Below, piece after piece: positions 19,326-27,339 of a stretch of 64,000 nucleotides of DNA. Position 1 is the stretch's first letter. The number at the start of each line of letters is the position of its first letter. The stretch covers positions 115,753-179,752 of the forward strand of contig NZ_FOJS01000003.1 of the NCBI RefSeq assembly GCF_900111865.1, in the 5' to 3' direction. The position numbers were made by a program, and so were the translations under genes. This DNA is from Parageobacillus thermantarcticus. Its GTDB lineage: Bacteria > Bacillota > Bacilli > Bacillales > Anoxybacillaceae. The notes under the pieces were generated by a model that was not told the DNA's origin, did not search any database, and worked only from the letters and a program-made list of their open reading frames with translations.

Positions 19326-20115
19326 ATTGCTCTCCTTCTTTCTTCGCTTTTATCATTTCTTTAATCGGGGCAAAAGAACGGCGGTGTTCATCGATCGTGC
19401 CGTACGTGCGAATCGCTTCTAAATGTTGGGCGGTGCCATATCCCATATTTTTTTCAAACCCATATTGCGGATAGCGCTTTGCTAGCTGTTTCATAAAATG
19501 GTCGCGCGTCACTTTGGCGATAACGGAACTTGCCGCAATCGAAACGCTGTTGGCATCTCCTTTGACGATGCTTTGTTGCGGCGTTGGGATAGGAAGCGTC
19601 ATCGCGTCAATTAATAAATAATCCGGTTTTGGCGAAAGCTGCTCAACCGCTTTGATCATCGCTTTTTTCGTCGCTTCGTAAATGTTGATTTCATCGATTT
19701 CCGCAGCGGTAACGACACCAATGCCGATCGAAACCGCGCACGATTGAATCATGTGAAATAACGTTTCCCGCTTTGCTTCCGACAGCTTTTTCGAGTCGTT
19801 TAACCCTGGTATATACGCGTCTTTCGGCAAGATGACCGCCGCGGCAACGACCGGGCCAGCAAGCGGCCCGCGCCCCGCTTCATCGATGCCGGCTATGTAC
19901 TCGATTCCTTGTGCAAACAACTGCCGCTCATAGCGCGACATTTCTTGCCATTGTCTTTTCGCTTCTTCTTCTTGCCGCTTTTGCTTATGCCAGCGCGCAA
20001 CAAGCCGCTGCACGCTTTTTCGCTCATCTTGCGCAATCTCTTTCAACAGCGGATCATGTTCGTCATTTATTTGCTGCAATAATGCCTGTATCTCCTTGAC
20101 GGTATATTGGTTCAC
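19309..20115 (-). CDS. rnhB: Ribonuclease HII
   Basis: 268 residues. An N-terminal helical extension (about 1-70), typical of Bacillus RNase HII, precedes the catalytic core beginning [20 protein letters not shown], with the metal-binding Asp78-Glu79 and later Asp in YLLIDAMTL. It removes ribonucleotides misincorporated in DNA. The start is GTG with AGGAG very close. It overlaps ylqG by 17 bases. Confidence 0.97.
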   Translation of the reverse strand: MNQYTVKEIQALLQQINDEHDPLLKEIAQDERKSVQRLVARWHKQKRQEEEAKRQWQEMSRYERQLFAQGIEYIAGIDEAGRGPLAGPVVAAAVILPKDAYIPGLNDSKKLSEAKRETLFHMIQSCAVSIGIGVVTAAEIDEINIYEATKKAMIKAVEQLSPKPDYLLIDAMTLPIPTPQQSIVKGDANSVSIAASSVIAKVTRDHFMKQLAKRYPQYGFEKNMGYGTAQHLEAIRTYGTIDEHRRSFAPIKEMIKAKKEGEQYDEPH

Positions 20116-20156
20116 TTCTCCTGTCCCTCTCTTTAATATTTATATCGGCATCTCGG

Positions 20157-20191
20157 CAAAAAAATAAAGCCCGATTCATTTCGCGGGCTTT
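20157..20191 (-). terminator. Intrinsic terminator after rbgA
   Basis: AAAGCCCG and CGGGCTTT flank a 10-base loop, followed by ATTTTTTT in the minus direction; it begins at the rbgA stop codon and closes the lepB-rbgA transcript ahead of rnhB. Confidence 0.88.
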
Positions 20192-21036
20192 TATGGCGTT
20201 TCAAAACTAATTCTCCCCAATTTTTCCGTGCGAATATCGTGAAGCACGATTTCTGCGACTTTATCATAGTCAATTGCCCCTCCGCTGACGAGACAGCCGC
20301 GCCGTTTGCCAATCGCGGCAAACAGTTCTGCGATTTCTTCGGGAATGCCATCAAGCGAATAGCGTTCCTTTAATCGTTCTGGATAATGCTGTTTCAAAAA
20401 ATTTAGCGCATATACGGCAACATCTTGCAAATTTAAAATCGTATCTTTAATGGCGCCGGTGGTGGCAAGCTTCAGCCCGACTTCTTCATCTTCAAACTTC
20501 GGCCATAAAATTCCCGGCGTATCAAGAAGTTCCATTTCTTTGCCAACTTTAATCCACTGCTGCGCTTTTGTGACCCCCGGTTTATCGCCCGTTTTCGCAA
20601 TATTCCTTCCGGCAAGGCGATTAATGAGCGTCGATTTTCCGACATTCGGAATCCCAACAATGAGCGCGCGCATCGGACGTGGATTTTTGATTCCTTTCGC
20701 CGCCATTTTCGCAAATTTATCTTTCAACATTTCTTTTGACGCCGCGACAATTTGTTTGATGCCTGTGCCGGTTTGCGCATCGATCGCTAATGCGCGCAAC
20801 TGCTGCTGTTGGAAGTAGGTAATCCATTGCTGCGTGATCGCTTCATCGGCCATATCCGCTTTGTTTAATAAAACGATGCGCGGTTTATTGCCGAGAATTT
20901 CATTAATCATTGGGTTTCTTGACGACATAGGAATGCGCGCATCGAGCAATTCAAAAACGATATCGATCAGTTTCAGTTTTTCCTGCACTTCTCGCTTCGC
21001 CTTTGCCATATGGCCTGGAAACCATTGAATCGTCAT
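20191..21036 (-). CDS. rbgA: Ribosome biogenesis GTPase RbgA (YlqF)
   Basis: 281 residues from ATG 21036 ([13 protein letters not shown]), preceded by AGGTGA. It is a circularly permuted GTPase: G4 (LNKADMAD) comes before G1 ([14 protein letters not shown]) and G3 (DTPGIL). The C-terminal ANTAR-like domain follows. RbgA acts in late assembly of the 50S subunit. It lies between the signal peptidase gene and rnhB. Confidence 0.97.
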   Translation of the reverse strand: MTIQWFPGHMAKAKREVQEKLKLIDIVFELLDARIPMSSRNPMINEILGNKPRIVLLNKADMADEAITQQWITYFQQQQLRALAIDAQTGTGIKQIVAASKEMLKDKFAKMAAKGIKNPRPMRALIVGIPNVGKSTLINRLAGRNIAKTGDKPGVTKAQQWIKVGKEMELLDTPGILWPKFEDEEVGLKLATTGAIKDTILNLQDVAVYALNFLKQHYPERLKERYSLDGIPEEIAELFAAIGKRRGCLVSGGAIDYDKVAEIVLHDIRTEKLGRISFETP

Positions 21037-21054
21037 ATGCATCACCTGTTGCGA

Positions 21055-21609
21055 TTATTTCACAATGCGTGCGTCAGAAAGCGGCCAATATACGATACTG
21101 GCTTTTCCGACGACTTTTTCCATCGGGATAAATCCAATGTGGCGGCTGTCTTTGCTAAAGCGGCGATTGTCACCCAACACAAACAAATAACCTTTTGGCA
21201 CCGTTTTTCGCCCAGTAATCTCCTCTAAAGTAAACGGTTCCGTCAGCGGGCCATCCACCACTTGTTTTTTATATTCGTCCAAGTACGGTTCGTCGTACGG
21301 TTTGCCGTTTACATACAGCGTGTCGTTTTTATATTCAATATGGTCACCCGGCAAACCGATGACCCGCTTAATATAGTCTTTTCCTTCTTCGGCGTGAAAG
21401 ACGATAATATCAAATCGCTGCGGTGTGCCGATTTTATAAGAAAGCTTGTTGACGATCATCCGGTCGTGATTATGAAGAGTCGGCATCATCGACAGCCCGT
21501 CGACAATAATCGGCGCAAAAATAAAATAACGAATGCCGCCCGCAAGCAAAATCGCGATGATGATTGCTTTTATCCATTCCCGCAGTTCGCTTTTTTTCTT
21601 TTCCATCAT
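21055..21609 (-). CDS. lepB: Type I signal peptidase (Sip/LepB family)
   Basis: 184 residues with one N-terminal membrane span (about 12-33). The catalytic serine is Ser40 in DGLSMMPT, and the general-base lysine is Lys81 in DYIKRVIGLPGD; the box VLGDNR-SKDSRHIGF is near the C-terminus. It removes signal peptides from secreted proteins at the outer membrane face. It sits between rplS and rbgA, as does a signal peptidase gene in related genomes. Confidence 0.95.
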   Translation of the reverse strand: MMEKKKSELREWIKAIIIAILLAGGIRYFIFAPIIVDGLSMMPTLHNHDRMIVNKLSYKIGTPQRFDIIVFHAEEGKDYIKRVIGLPGDHIEYKNDTLYVNGKPYDEPYLDEYKKQVVDGPLTEPFTLEEITGRKTVPKGYLFVLGDNRRFSKDSRHIGFIPMEKVVGKASIVYWPLSDARIVK

Positions 21610-21652
21610 TCTCCCACCTAATTTTTTAGTATGGCATAGCGACAGGGATGTG

Positions 21653-21682
21653 AAAAAAGGAGCTTGCCATCAAGCTCCTTTT
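21653..21682 (-). terminator. Intrinsic terminator after rplS
   Basis: A 12-bp stem (AAAAGGAGCTTG and complement) with a 4-base loop is followed by TTTC in the minus direction. Confidence 0.9.
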
Positions 21683-21701
21683 CCCCGACTCGCTATGTTC
21701 A

Positions 21702-22052
21702 TTATTGAACGTTTTCTTTAATGCGCGCTGCTTTACCGCGAAGTTGGCGCAAATAATACAATTTCGCGCGACGTACTTTACCGCGGCGAACCACTTCTAA
21801 TTTCGCAATTTTCGGTGTATGCACTGGGAAAGTGCGCTCTACGCCAACACCGTAAGACACTTTGCGGACTGTGAATGTTTCGCTAATACCTGCGCCACGT
21901 CGTTTAATGACGACGCCTTCAAACACTTGGATGCGCTCACGGTTTCCTTCGATGACTTTCACATGAACACGCACTGTGTCACCAGGACGGAAATCCGGTA
22001 AATCTGTCCGCAATTGCTCTTTCGTAATTTCTTGAATTAAATGATGCATCAT
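21702..22052 (-). CDS. rplS: 50S ribosomal protein L19
   Basis: 116 residues from ATG 22052 ([14 protein letters not shown]), with AAGGAGTGG upstream; the longer in-frame start would begin in the leader. Family blocks: [32 protein letters not shown] and [18 protein letters not shown]19 lies at the 30S-50S interface. It has a long leader with a hairpin that may be a ribosomal protein leader. Confidence 0.98.
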   Translation of the reverse strand: MMHHLIQEITKEQLRTDLPDFRPGDTVRVHVKVIEGNRERIQVFEGVVIKRRGAGISETFTVRKVSYGVGVERTFPVHTPKIAKLEVVRRGKVRRAKLYYLRQLRGKAARIKENVQ

Positions 22053-22079
22053 TTTCCACTCCTTCCAACAGATGTTCAT

Positions 22080-22150
22080 GACAATGCTTCTTTATCATTG
22101 CAGCGGAACATCGTTTTCCTCGCTTAAGCAAACCGCTTAAGTTACACAAG
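22080..22150 (-). promoter_or_regulatory. Candidate L19 leader RNA
   Basis: Between trmD and rplS the transcript would contain CTTAAGCGGTTTGCTTAAG (22123-22141), a 7-bp stem with a 5-base loop, followed by CGAGGAAAACG. A cis-regulatory L19 leader is known in Bacillaceae at this position; I match it by location and hairpin, not by a covariance search. Confidence 0.5.
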
Positions 22151-22154
22151 GAAT

Positions 22155-22183
22155 ATAGTAGCATAAACTTGTATCATGCGCAA
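22155..22183 (-). promoter_or_regulatory. Candidate promoter of rplS
   Basis: TTGCGC and TACTAT are 17 bases apart on the minus strand, immediately after the trmD stop. The initiation site would be just before the leader hairpin. Confidence 0.5.
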
Positions 22184-22186
22184 TAG

Positions 22187-22924
22187 CTACTGTTCTTCTT
22201 TTTTCCATTCTTCGATCCATCGTTTTTGCTTTTCTGTTAGCGGGTAGTTTTCTAGCAAGTCCGGGCGGCGCAAAAACGTTCGTTTCAGCGATTGTTTTTC
22301 GCGCCATTCTTCGATGAGGCGATGATTTCCTGATAAAAGCACATCAGGAACTTTCATGCCGCGGAAATCGGCGGGACGCGTGTAATGCGGGTGTTCGAGC
22401 AAACCGGAACTAAACGAGTCATGCACGGGGGAAGCTTCGTTGCCAAGCACGCCGGGAAGCAGCCGGACGACGCTATCGACGATGACCATCGCTCCTAATT
22501 CCCCGCCTGTTAATACGTAATCGCCAATCGAGATTTCATCGGTTACTAAGTATTCGCGAATCCGTTCATCATAGCCTTCATAATGTCCGCAAATCAGCAC
22601 CAAATGGTCCTCTTTCGCCAGCTCTTCCGCTTTTTTTTGCGTGTACCGCTCCCCTTGCGGACAAAGCAAAATGATGCGCGGACGTTCGGAATCTTTTGTC
22701 ACATGGGCAACCGCGTCAAAAATCGGCTGCGGTTTTAGCACCATCCCCGCCCCGCCGCCGTACGGATAATCGTCGACTGTTTTATGCTTGTTATCGGCAA
22801 AATCGCGAAAATTGATCACATTTAGCGAAACGGCTTTCTTCTCTTGAGCTTTTTTCAAAATCGACTCATTGAACACACCTGTAAACATATTTGGAAATAA
22901 TGTCAATATATCGATTCTCATCAT
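22187..22924 (-). CDS. trmD: tRNA (guanine-N1-)-methyltransferase TrmD
   Basis: 245 residues of SPOUT-fold methyltransferase: [13 protein letters not shown] at the start, [15 protein letters not shown] and the knotted SAM site [13 protein letters not shown], then [17 protein letters not shown]. It methylates G37 of tRNAs, which prevents frameshifting. The ATGATG start overlaps the end of rimM by 4 bases. Confidence 0.98.
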   Translation of the reverse strand: MMRIDILTLFPNMFTGVFNESILKKAQEKKAVSLNVINFRDFADNKHKTVDDYPYGGGAGMVLKPQPIFDAVAHVTKDSERPRIILLCPQGERYTQKKAEELAKEDHLVLICGHYEGYDERIREYLVTDEISIGDYVLTGGELGAMVIVDSVVRLLPGVLGNEASPVHDSFSSGLLEHPHYTRPADFRGMKVPDVLLSGNHRLIEEWREKQSLKRTFLRRPDLLENYPLTEKQKRWIEEWKKEEQ

Positions 22925-23439
22925 TCCAGCAGCCCTTCCATCGGGCGAATGGTAATCGTTTTTCTTTCGACATCGACGTTTTTCACAACGTCTTCTATAT
23001 ACGGAATAAGCACTTCTTTGCCGTTATTCCGTTTTACCACCCATACGTCGTTGGCGCCCGGCGTTAAAATTTCGCTCACCGTTCCGACCGTTTCTCCTTC
23101 TTCGGTAACGACCGTACAGCCAATAATTTCATGAAAATAATATTCTCCTTCGTTTAACTCGCCAAGTTGGCTTTCCGGAACTTTCAGCATCGCGCCTTTA
23201 AACTTTTCGACAAGGTTGATGTTGTCATATCCTTCAAATGAAAGTAAATCGAATGACTTATGAACACGGTGGCTTTTGACGATGACTTCGATTGGCTCTT
23301 TCGATTTCTCCATAAAAATATATAACGTATTTCCTTTTTTATAACGTTCCTCCGGAAAATCAGTGCGGGAAATGACGCGCACTTCGCCGCGAATGCCGTG
23401 CGTATTCACAATTTTGCCGACATTAAACCACTTTTCCAT
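22921..23439 (-). CDS. rimM: Ribosome maturation factor RimM
   Basis: 172 residues from ATG 23439 ([15 protein letters not shown]), with AAGGGGTGA 11 bases upstream; a GTG five codons earlier lies on that site. The N-terminal RimM domain contains [10 protein letters not shown]; the C-terminal PRC-barrel contains [22 protein letters not shown]. RimM assists 16S processing and 30S head assembly with S19. It is coupled to trmD. Confidence 0.97.
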   Translation of the reverse strand: MEKWFNVGKIVNTHGIRGEVRVISRTDFPEERYKKGNTLYIFMEKSKEPIEVIVKSHRVHKSFDLLSFEGYDNINLVEKFKGAMLKVPESQLGELNEGEYYFHEIIGCTVVTEEGETVGTVSEILTPGANDVWVVKRNNGKEVLIPYIEDVVKNVDVERKTITIRPMEGLLE

Positions 23440-23460
23440 TCTCTTTATGTTCACCCCTTC

Positions 23461-23847
23461 TTAGCGAATTTCTTTGACGATGCCGTCTTCAATAATAATG
23501 GCGCGTTTGGAAATGACATTTTCCCATTTGTCACCGACCTGTACGTCAATGAGCGCTTGCACTTCCCGCTCTTTTAACTCACTGCCTAACGGTAAAATAT
23601 GTAGTTGTTCGAGCTGGAAGTCAAGCAGTTTTATTTTCTCTAATCTTGTATCCATTTCTTTAGAAAAATATTGCTTAAGAAGGGAAGAAGAATATTTTCC
23701 GGTCTTTTCGAGACGCTTTTGCTCGAAACGAAGCTGCTCGCATTCCCGCATCAGCTGTTGTTTTTGCGCCAAAAATGCCTCGCGCAGCGCTTGTTTGCTT
23801 TTTTCGGTGACGATTTGCCGCACTTCGATCGTTTGAATGATTTTCAT
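23461..23847 (-). CDS. ylqD: YlqD family protein, coiled coil
   Basis: 128 residues from ATG 23847, preceded by TTAGGAGTGG. A short beta-rich start (MKIIQTIEVRQIV) is followed by a Lys/Glu/Gln-rich coiled coil (about 20-80) and a C-terminal strand region with VQVGDKWENVISKRAIIIEDGIV. The family is conserved in Bacillaceae between khpA and rimM; I know of no proven function. Neighbours suggest a link to translation or ribosome assembly. Confidence 0.88.
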   Translation of the reverse strand: MKIIQTIEVRQIVTEKSKQALREAFLAQKQQLMRECEQLRFEQKRLEKTGKYSSSLLKQYFSKEMDTRLEKIKLLDFQLEQLHILPLGSELKEREVQALIDVQVGDKWENVISKRAIIIEDGIVKEIR

Positions 23848-23899
23848 AACGCCACTCCTAACGAGAACGAATATAGAAAAAGGGAGAGGAAAACCGCCC

Positions 23900-24151
23900 T
23901 CACCCTTCTTCATTCACTTGCACGATCACGCGTTTCGGCTGGCGCGCCGCCGCAGCATATACGACCGTGCGAATCGCGTGAATCGTGCGACCTTGTTTGC
24001 CAATCACCTTGCCGATGTCCTCTTTGTGCACAGACAATTTGTAGGTGATCGTCTGTTCATCTTCGACGCTTGTCACCAAAACCGCTTCAGGATGATCGAC
24101 AAGCGCTTGTACAATCGTTTCGATTAATGGTTTCATGCGCACCACAGACAT
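23900..24151 (-). CDS. khpA: KhpA-type KH-domain RNA-binding protein (YlqC)
   Basis: 83 residues, a single KH domain with the GxxG loop in DIGKVIGKQGRTIHAIRTVV. KhpA proteins bind RNA, often together with KhpB/Jag, and affect cell division and envelope genes in other Firmicutes. The ATG overlaps the rpsP stop (TAATG), so it is translated by coupling; an ATG at codon 6 is the alternative start. Confidence 0.92.
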   Translation of the reverse strand: MSVVRMKPLIETIVQALVDHPEAVLVTSVEDEQTITYKLSVHKEDIGKVIGKQGRTIHAIRTVVYAAAARQPKRVIVQVNEEG

Positions 24152-24423
24152 TATTTGCCGTATTTTAAGTTATGAAACTTCTCTAAAATGCCTTGTTTCG
24201 ACAAAAGGTTGCGGACCGTATCCGACGGTTTCGCGCCGTTTTGTAGCCATTTCAGCGCAAGTTCCTCATCGATTTTGATTTCCGCTGGATCCGCAAGAGG
24301 ATTATACGTACCGATCGTTTCGATGAAACGTCCGTCGCGCGGAGAACGAGAGTCCGCCACCACGATGCGATAGAAAGGTTTTTTCTTCGCGCCCATGCGT
24401 TTTAAACGAATTCTTACTGCCAT
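24151..24423 (-). CDS. rpsP: 30S ribosomal protein S16
   Basis: 90 residues. [25 protein letters not shown] is the S16 opening (given here in part: [17 protein letters not shown]). S16 is an early-binding assembly protein of the 30S body. GGAGGTG precedes the ATG; a promoter with TTTACA-17-TAATAT is about 45 bases upstream. It leads the rpsP-khpA-ylqD-rimM-trmD group. Confidence 0.98.
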   Translation of the reverse strand: MAVRIRLKRMGAKKKPFYRIVVADSRSPRDGRFIETIGTYNPLADPAEIKIDEELALKWLQNGAKPSDTVRNLLSKQGILEKFHNLKYGK

Positions 24424-24463
24424 GTTATTTTAGCACCTCCGTAAATAGTTCACACAAGATAGT

Positions 24464-24492
24464 ATATTAACAATAATCGTGTAGTTTGTAAA
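24464..24492 (-). promoter_or_regulatory. Sigma-A promoter of the rpsP-trmD operon
   Basis: On the minus strand TTTACA and TAATAT are 17 bases apart in the gap between ffh and rpsP. Confidence 0.7.
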
Positions 24493-24517
24493 GTGTTTTG
24501 TCTTAACACGCTATTCT

Positions 24518-25858
24518 CTACATAAATGGAAATTTCAATCCTCTTTTCTTTCCTTTCGGCATATTTGTCATCATTTTCATCATCTTTTTCATTTCGTCAA
24601 ACTGCTTTAACAGCCGGTTGACTTCTTGGACAGACGTTCCGCTTCCTTTCGCAATCCGCTTTTTCCGGCTGCCATTAATAATTTCCGGATGCATTTTTTC
24701 TTCTTTCGTCATCGAGCGAATAATCGCTTCTACGCGGCTAATTTGCTTTTCATCAATTTGCAGATTGTTCAAGCCTTTTATTTTATTGAAGCCCGGAAGC
24801 ATTTTTAAAATTTCGTCAAGCGGCCCGAGCTTGCGCACTTGCCCAAGCTGCTCTAAAAAATCATCGAGCGTAAACGTGGCGGTGCGTATTTTTTGCTCAA
24901 GTTCTTTCGCTTTTTCTTCATCGACGGCGGCTTGCGCTTTTTCAATAAGCGTGAGCACATCGCCCATTCCTAAAATGCGCGAAGCCATGCGCTCCGGATG
25001 AAACGGCTCGAGCGCGTCAAGCTTTTCGCCCATTCCGACGAATTTAATCGGCGTGTTTGTCACCGCCCGAATCGAAAGCGCCGCCCCGCCGCGCGTATCG
25101 CCATCGAGTTTTGTTAAAATAACGCCGGTAATGCCAAGCTGTTCGTGAAAGCTTTGCGCGACGTTCACCGCGTCTTGCCCTGTCATCGCGTCGACAACGA
25201 GAAAAATTTCATCCGGTTTCGCGACCTCTTTCATTTGCTTTAATTCATCCATTAACGCCTCGTCAATGTGAAGGCGGCCGGCCGTATCGATAAGCACATA
25301 GTCATGATGTTCTTCCTTTGCTTTTTCGATTGCCTGCTTGGCAATTTCCACAGGGCTGACTTGATCGCCTAGGGAGAAAACCGGCATATTCAGCTGTTTT
25401 CCGAGCGTTTCAAGCTGCTTAATCGCCGCCGGACGATAAATGTCGGCAGCAACTAACAGCGGCTTGCGGTTGTACCGTTTGCGCAGCAAGTTTGCTAATT
25501 TCCCCGTCGTCGTCGTCTTTCCAGCACCTTGCAGACCAACCATCATAATGACGGTCGGCGGGCGGCTGGCAACGGCTATTTTGCTTTGTTCTCCGCCCAT
25601 CAGCTCGGTCAGCTCTTCCTTCACCACTTTAATGACTTGCTGCCCCGGCGTTAAGCTTTTTAGCACTTCCTGCCCGACCGCACGTTCGCTGACCCGTTTG
25701 ACAAAATCTTTGACCACCTTAAAATTGACGTCCGCCTCAAGAAGCGCAAGGCGAACTTCGCGCATCATTTCTTTCACGTCCGCTTCCGTCACTTTTCCTT
25801 TGCCGCGGATTTTGCTCATGACGCGTTGCAAATGTTCCGATAATCCTTCAAACGCCAT
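24518..25858 (-). CDS. ffh: Signal recognition particle GTPase Ffh
   Basis: 446 residues. N and G domains hold GLQGAGKTTTTGKLA (P-loop near residue 106), DTAGRL and TKLDGD; the methionine-rich M domain follows (MLPGFNKIKGL to MKKMMKMMTNMPKGKKR) and binds SRP RNA and signal peptides. It targets nascent membrane and secreted proteins to FtsY. AAGGAGGTG precedes the ATG; ylxM is 14 bases upstream. Confidence 0.98.
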   Translation of the reverse strand: MAFEGLSEHLQRVMSKIRGKGKVTEADVKEMMREVRLALLEADVNFKVVKDFVKRVSERAVGQEVLKSLTPGQQVIKVVKEELTELMGGEQSKIAVASRPPTVIMMVGLQGAGKTTTTGKLANLLRKRYNRKPLLVAADIYRPAAIKQLETLGKQLNMPVFSLGDQVSPVEIAKQAIEKAKEEHHDYVLIDTAGRLHIDEALMDELKQMKEVAKPDEIFLVVDAMTGQDAVNVAQSFHEQLGITGVILTKLDGDTRGGAALSIRAVTNTPIKFVGMGEKLDALEPFHPERMASRILGMGDVLTLIEKAQAAVDEEKAKELEQKIRTATFTLDDFLEQLGQVRKLGPLDEILKMLPGFNKIKGLNNLQIDEKQISRVEAIIRSMTKEEKMHPEIINGSRKKRIAKGSGTSVQEVNRLLKQFDEMKKMMKMMTNMPKGKKRGLKFPFM

Positions 25859-25872
25859 CTGTTTTCACCTCC

Positions 25873-26205
25873 TTATTCTAACTCTTCTAGTTCTTTAATA
25901 ATATGAAAAATTTGTTGGTCGTTCCCATATTTTTGCAAAACATAGTCTTTCAGTTCGTTCATCAGCTGTTTTCGCTTTTGAAACTTCTGAAAGAGCGATA
26001 ATTTTTTTTCATATTCCTCCAGCATCGCCTCAGTTCGTTTTATATTATCATAAACAGCCTGGCGGCTGACATCATACTGCTGTGCAATTTCGCCGAGGGA
26101 GTAATCGTCTAAATAGTAAAGCGACATATAGCTGCGCTGTTTTGGCGTCAGCAGCGCTTGGTAAAAATCGTACAAATAGTTCATTCTCATCGTTTTTTCG
26201 AGCAT
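25873..26205 (-). CDS. ylxM: YlxM, helix-turn-helix SRP-associated protein
   Basis: 110 residues from ATG 26205 ([19 protein letters not shown]), preceded by GAGGAGGGA; a longer frame reaches into the promoter. Residues 20-75 form a sigma-70 region 4-like HTH ([19 protein letters not shown], then [12 protein letters not shown]). The family is always next to ffh and stimulates or modulates SRP in streptococci. Its own strong promoter drives ylxM-ffh. Confidence 0.95.
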   Translation of the reverse strand: MLEKTMRMNYLYDFYQALLTPKQRSYMSLYYLDDYSLGEIAQQYDVSRQAVYDNIKRTEAMLEEYEKKLSLFQKFQKRKQLMNELKDYVLQKYGNDQQIFHIIKELEELE

Positions 26206-26251
26206 GAAACTCCCTCCTCTCTTGTTAAGTGAAACACCTTTACAGATGACT

Positions 26252-26280
26252 AGTGTATCTTTTTTTATGATGGATGTCAA
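26252..26280 (-). promoter_or_regulatory. Sigma-A promoter of ylxM-ffh
   Basis: A perfect TTGACA is 17 bases from TACACT on the minus strand, about 45 bases before the ylxM start and just after the ftsY terminator. Confidence 0.82.
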
Positions 26281-26294
26281 GATTTTAACTTTAC

Positions 26295-26322
26295 AAAAAA
26301 ACGGGTAGCTGCGTACTACCCG
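26295..26322 (-). terminator. Intrinsic terminator after ftsY
   Basis: CGGGTAG and CTACCCG flank a 7-base loop and are followed by seven Ts in the minus direction. It ends the rnc-smc-ftsY transcript. Confidence 0.9.
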
Positions 26323-26325
26323 ATG

Positions 26326-27318
26326 TTATTGCTCGTTTTTGTCTTCCAATAAATCGGCAAACAAACCGTATACATATCGTTCCGGATCGAACGGTTGCAA
26401 ATCGTCCACTTTTTCACCAAGCCCGACGAATTTCACCGGGATGCGAAGTTCGTTGCGGATTGCCAGCACGATTCCACCTTTCGCCGTGCCGTCGAGCTTC
26501 GTCAATACGATGCCGGTAACGTCTGTCGCTTCTTTAAACGTTTTCGCTTGGCTCATCGCGTTTTGCCCTGTTGTCGCATCAAGCACGAGCAGCACTTCAT
26601 GCGGCGCGCCCGGAATTTCCCGTTCGATGACGCGCTTTACTTTTTCAAGCTCTTTCATTAAATTGACTTTATTTTGTAAGCGTCCTGCCGTATCGCATAA
26701 AAGCACGTCGACACCGCGCGCTTTTGCCGCTTGGATCGCATCATAGATCACCGCCGCCGGGTCGGAACCAGCCGTTTGTTTAATGACTTCCGCACCGACG
26801 CGTTCCCCCCATACTTCCAACTGCTCAATCGCTCCGGCGCGGAACGTGTCGCCCGCCGCCAGCATCACCGTCTTTCCTTCCGACTTCAACTTATGGGCGA
26901 GCTTGCCGATTGTCGTCGTTTTTCCGACTCCGTTCACACCGACAAATAAGATAACGGTTAATCCGTTTTCTTGGATATTTAATTCGGCCGGCTTGTCATC
27001 ATCGCCGCGGTAAATCTCAACAAGCTTTTCGGAAATGACGGCCTGCATTTCTTGCGGGTCTTGAATGTTGCGGCGTTTCACCTCCATTTTCAGCTCATCG
27101 ACGAGCTCCATGACGGTAGTCACGCCGACATCGGCGCTAATTAAAATTTCTTCGAGTTCTTCAAAAAATTCCTCATCGACTTTTCGATAGCGGGCGATTA
27201 AATCATTGACGCGCCCAGCGAACGAATCGCGCGTTTTCGCAAGCCCTTGCTTAAATTTTTCGGTAACCGAATCCGCTTGTTTTGTAATTTTTTCTTTCAG
27301 CTTTTTGAAAAAGTTCAT
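26326..27318 (-). CDS. ftsY: Signal recognition particle receptor FtsY
   Basis: 330 residues. The short charged N-terminus is typical of Gram-positive FtsY, followed by the NG domain: GVNGVGKTTTIGKLA, DTAGRLQNK, TKLDGTAKGG and the closing FVGLGEKVDDLQPFDPERYV. FtsY docks SRP-ribosome complexes at the membrane. It follows smc by about 20 bases and ends at a terminator. Confidence 0.98.
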   Translation of the reverse strand: MNFFKKLKEKITKQADSVTEKFKQGLAKTRDSFAGRVNDLIARYRKVDEEFFEELEEILISADVGVTTVMELVDELKMEVKRRNIQDPQEMQAVISEKLVEIYRGDDDKPAELNIQENGLTVILFVGVNGVGKTTTIGKLAHKLKSEGKTVMLAAGDTFRAGAIEQLEVWGERVGAEVIKQTAGSDPAAVIYDAIQAAKARGVDVLLCDTAGRLQNKVNLMKELEKVKRVIEREIPGAPHEVLLVLDATTGQNAMSQAKTFKEATDVTGIVLTKLDGTAKGGIVLAIRNELRIPVKFVGLGEKVDDLQPFDPERYVYGLFADLLEDKNEQ

Positions 27319-27339
27319 ATCGACGCCATCCTTTCTCCA

